A stretch of 29,965 nucleotides of DNA from a virus: the IMG/VR virus record IMGVR_UViG_3300018080_008426, positions 1 to 29,965 of that record; one strand, written 5' to 3'. The position numbers and the translations under genes are program-made. A model generated the notes under the pieces. It had not been told where the DNA came from. It ran no database searches and saw nothing but the letters and a program-made list of their open reading frames with translations. Position 1 is the stretch's first letter, and each line of letters opens with the position of its first letter. Of the stretch, positions 28,886-29,965 are shown one piece after another.

Positions 28886-29473
28886 CTAACCCTTCTTCCA
28901 CTCATCCGCAACCTTGCGGCCCCACCGCCGCATCATCTTCTTGAGCGCCATCTTGGTCTTCGCGCGAGTGACCCGCACCATGCCGTACGGGCGGGTGCCG
29001 GGATGGTCGACTTCCTTGGTGAAAACGGTCTCGCCGTTCGCGTCGAACTTCAGATACTCCGTGTCAACCGGCGTGATCTTGTGGGGTGGCGACCCGTACT
29101 CCAGCACCTCCAGGAGCGTGTAGTCCTTCTTGGTCCCGGTGCGCTTGATTTTCAACCGTGCGCTTTCCTTCGGAACCGCGCCCGCCTTCGTGATCTTGTG
29201 GGTTAACTTGTTGTAAATATAGCCCATCACGGGTACCCGGTCTTTGCCGCCCTTGCCGATTGTCCTTAGCGTCCACCCACTGCGGATATGCTCTCCCCCA
29301 CGCTGGCTGCCAACCCGACCCTCGCTCTTGGGTGTCATGTGCTTTACCAATTTGTGCGCCTTCTTGAGCTGGCTGACCATGTCGTCCTGCCAACTCGGCG
29401 TGCCAGTGGCAAGGCGCTTTATGCGCTCCAATTTGTCACGAATATCGGGAATATTTGTGCTGATCGCGAACAC
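28886..29473 (-). CDS. HK97 gp10-like tail/connector protein (195 aa)
   Basis: It has the features of the HK97-gp10 family: an N-terminal helix, then K-x-MTPKSEGRVGSQRGGEHIRSGW-like residues (KHMTPKSEGR, GGEHIRSGWTLR), a LEYGSPPHKI motif ('EyGt..H.i.P' in the family) and the pattern HPGTRPYGMVR near the C-terminus. Members connect head and tail. The start is uncertain: GTG at 29473 is 13 nt from GGAGGT, which lies in the loop of a small hairpin. Any downstream start would lose conserved helix. Confidence 0.82.
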   Translation of the reverse strand: MFAISTNIPDIRDKLERIKRLATGTPSWQDDMVSQLKKAHKLVKHMTPKSEGRVGSQRGGEHIRSGWTLRTIGKGGKDRVPVMGYIYNKLTHKITKAGAVPKESARLKIKRTGTKKDYTLLEVLEYGSPPHKITPVDTEYLKFDANGETVFTKEVDHPGTRPYGMVRVTRAKTKMALKKMMRRWGRKVADEWKKG

Positions 29474-29474
29474 T

Positions 29475-29515
29475 GGGCGGTATAGACCTCCACTATATAC
29501 ACAAGGTGTCCGCCC
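29475..29515 (-). promoter_or_regulatory. Hairpins around the ribosome site of 28886-29473
   Basis: Outer arms gggcgg (29475-29480) / ccgccc (29510-29515) and inner arms tatag (29481-29485) / ctata (29493-29497); GGAGG (29487-29491) lies in the 7-nt inner loop. This could control or correct the long spacing to the GTG start. Confidence 0.35.
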
Positions 29516-29527
29516 TGGTCTAGCGTA

Positions 29528-29965
29528 TCAGACTTCGCTGCGGGTCAGCTTGGCGAGTACCTCGACGCGGCCCGACTGAGCCTCGAAGTCGGCCTCCATC
29601 ACCTCGTACCGGTCGTCGTCGTGCTCAATGAGGTCAGTCTTCTGAATGTCGCCCGTCACGTCATACAGCACGAACACGACATCGGCCTCCTCGATGAGCC
29701 CGCCCCACTTGCGCTCGTACCGCTTAGTCTCCTCGTCCACGAACGCGTCGAGCCCGGACAGGCCCGAAACGGCCGTGTAAGTCGGGTCGACCCCGGCGAC
29801 CGCATCTCCCCCTGTTGCCGTGTATCGCAGCACGTCAATGGTCTTGTTGCCCTGCACGGAGCGGTCGCGCCTCCACGACTGCTTCTCCAGGTCCCACGCC
29901 TCGACGGCGCTGTTGTTCCCGCCGTAGTCCCCGCTCGCGGCGGTGCTTGGCAATTTCGTCCCCAT
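29528..29965 (-). CDS. Head-completion (head closure/adaptor) type protein (145 aa)
   Basis: The gene is complete: ATG lies at the window edge. It begins MGTKLPSTAASGDYGGNNSA. The C-terminal half is beta-rich (EADVVFVLYDVTGDIQKTD, DDRYEVMEADFEAQSGRVEV), similar in pattern to small head-tail joining (stopper) proteins, which end with R-V-E-V-L-A-x-L. Its position before the HK97-gp10 and terminator genes fits the usual order. The ribosome site is outside the window. Confidence in the exact role is modest. Confidence 0.55.
   Translation of the reverse strand: MGTKLPSTAASGDYGGNNSAVEAWDLEKQSWRRDRSVQGNKTIDVLRYTATGGDAVAGVDPTYTAVSGLSGLDAFVDEETKRYERKWGGLIEEADVVFVLYDVTGDIQKTDLIEHDDDRYEVMEADFEAQSGRVEVLAKLTRSEV

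Noticed and set aside
1-29965. tRNA genes, insertion sequences, integrase/attachment site, terminase, capsid, endolysin
   Set aside because: I looked for T-loop patterns, transposase and recombinase motifs and the usual phage genes on both strands and found none I could support.

Overview
The window is a stretch of a tailed-phage genome (or prophage). Every gene I can support, about forty of them, lies on the minus strand and is packed with ATGA/GTGA/TTGA-type overlaps or gaps of a few bases. The tail genes are those of a long, flexible, non-contractile tail (siphovirus): a TP901-type tape measure, a tail tube protein and no sheath. Base composition is mostly GC-rich. Most starts follow a very uniform Shine-Dalgarno leader (AGGGAGG or GGAGG, 5-8 nt, then ATG), and several sigma70-like promoters are visible. 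This suggests a phage of a high-GC bacterium with an ordinary sigma70/anti-SD system; the host cannot be named from the sequence.

Late region, read in transcription order from 29965 down to 16262: head-completion protein, HK97-gp10-like protein, tail terminator, tail tube, two-gene tail assembly chaperone module, tape measure, a large distal-tail-like protein with sialidase-type Asp-boxes and a jelly-roll, a 519-residue tail-tip protein, and a second tail-tube-like protein carrying a C-terminal lectin-like domain. Then come a small membrane/lysis-type cassette and an FmdB-type zinc ribbon. The block ends at a strong intrinsic terminator (16101-16132).

Control region 15575-16100: a small helix-turn-helix regulator with its own promoter and an inverted-repeat operator, then a near-consensus promoter (TTGACA-17-TAATAT) firing into the early region.

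Early/replication region 15574 down to 1: small accessory proteins, an LPD29-like protein, a Lys-rich possible regulator, a UvrD/Rep-type helicase, a metallophosphoesterase, an SF2 helicase, a DNA polymerase sliding clamp (DnaN), a DnaC-type helicase loader, a DnaB-type helicase and a DnaG-type primase. This is most of a replisome, but no DNA polymerase, endolysin, terminase, capsid or integrase gene is in the window. Three early genes are built on coding DNA tandem repeats of 12, 15 and 18 bp (4-, 5- and 6-residue protein repeats); two of them share a non-repeat companion domain.

Most worth a second look: (1) a TGTAT-N8/9-ATACA inverted repeat in front of the regulator, dnaN, the tail chaperone gene and, less perfectly, two other genes, which looks like a phage regulon operator; (2) a tail-tube paralogue fused to an AT-rich, apparently acquired lectin-like domain; (3) the pair of beta-helix-type repeat proteins with a shared, differently placed companion domain.
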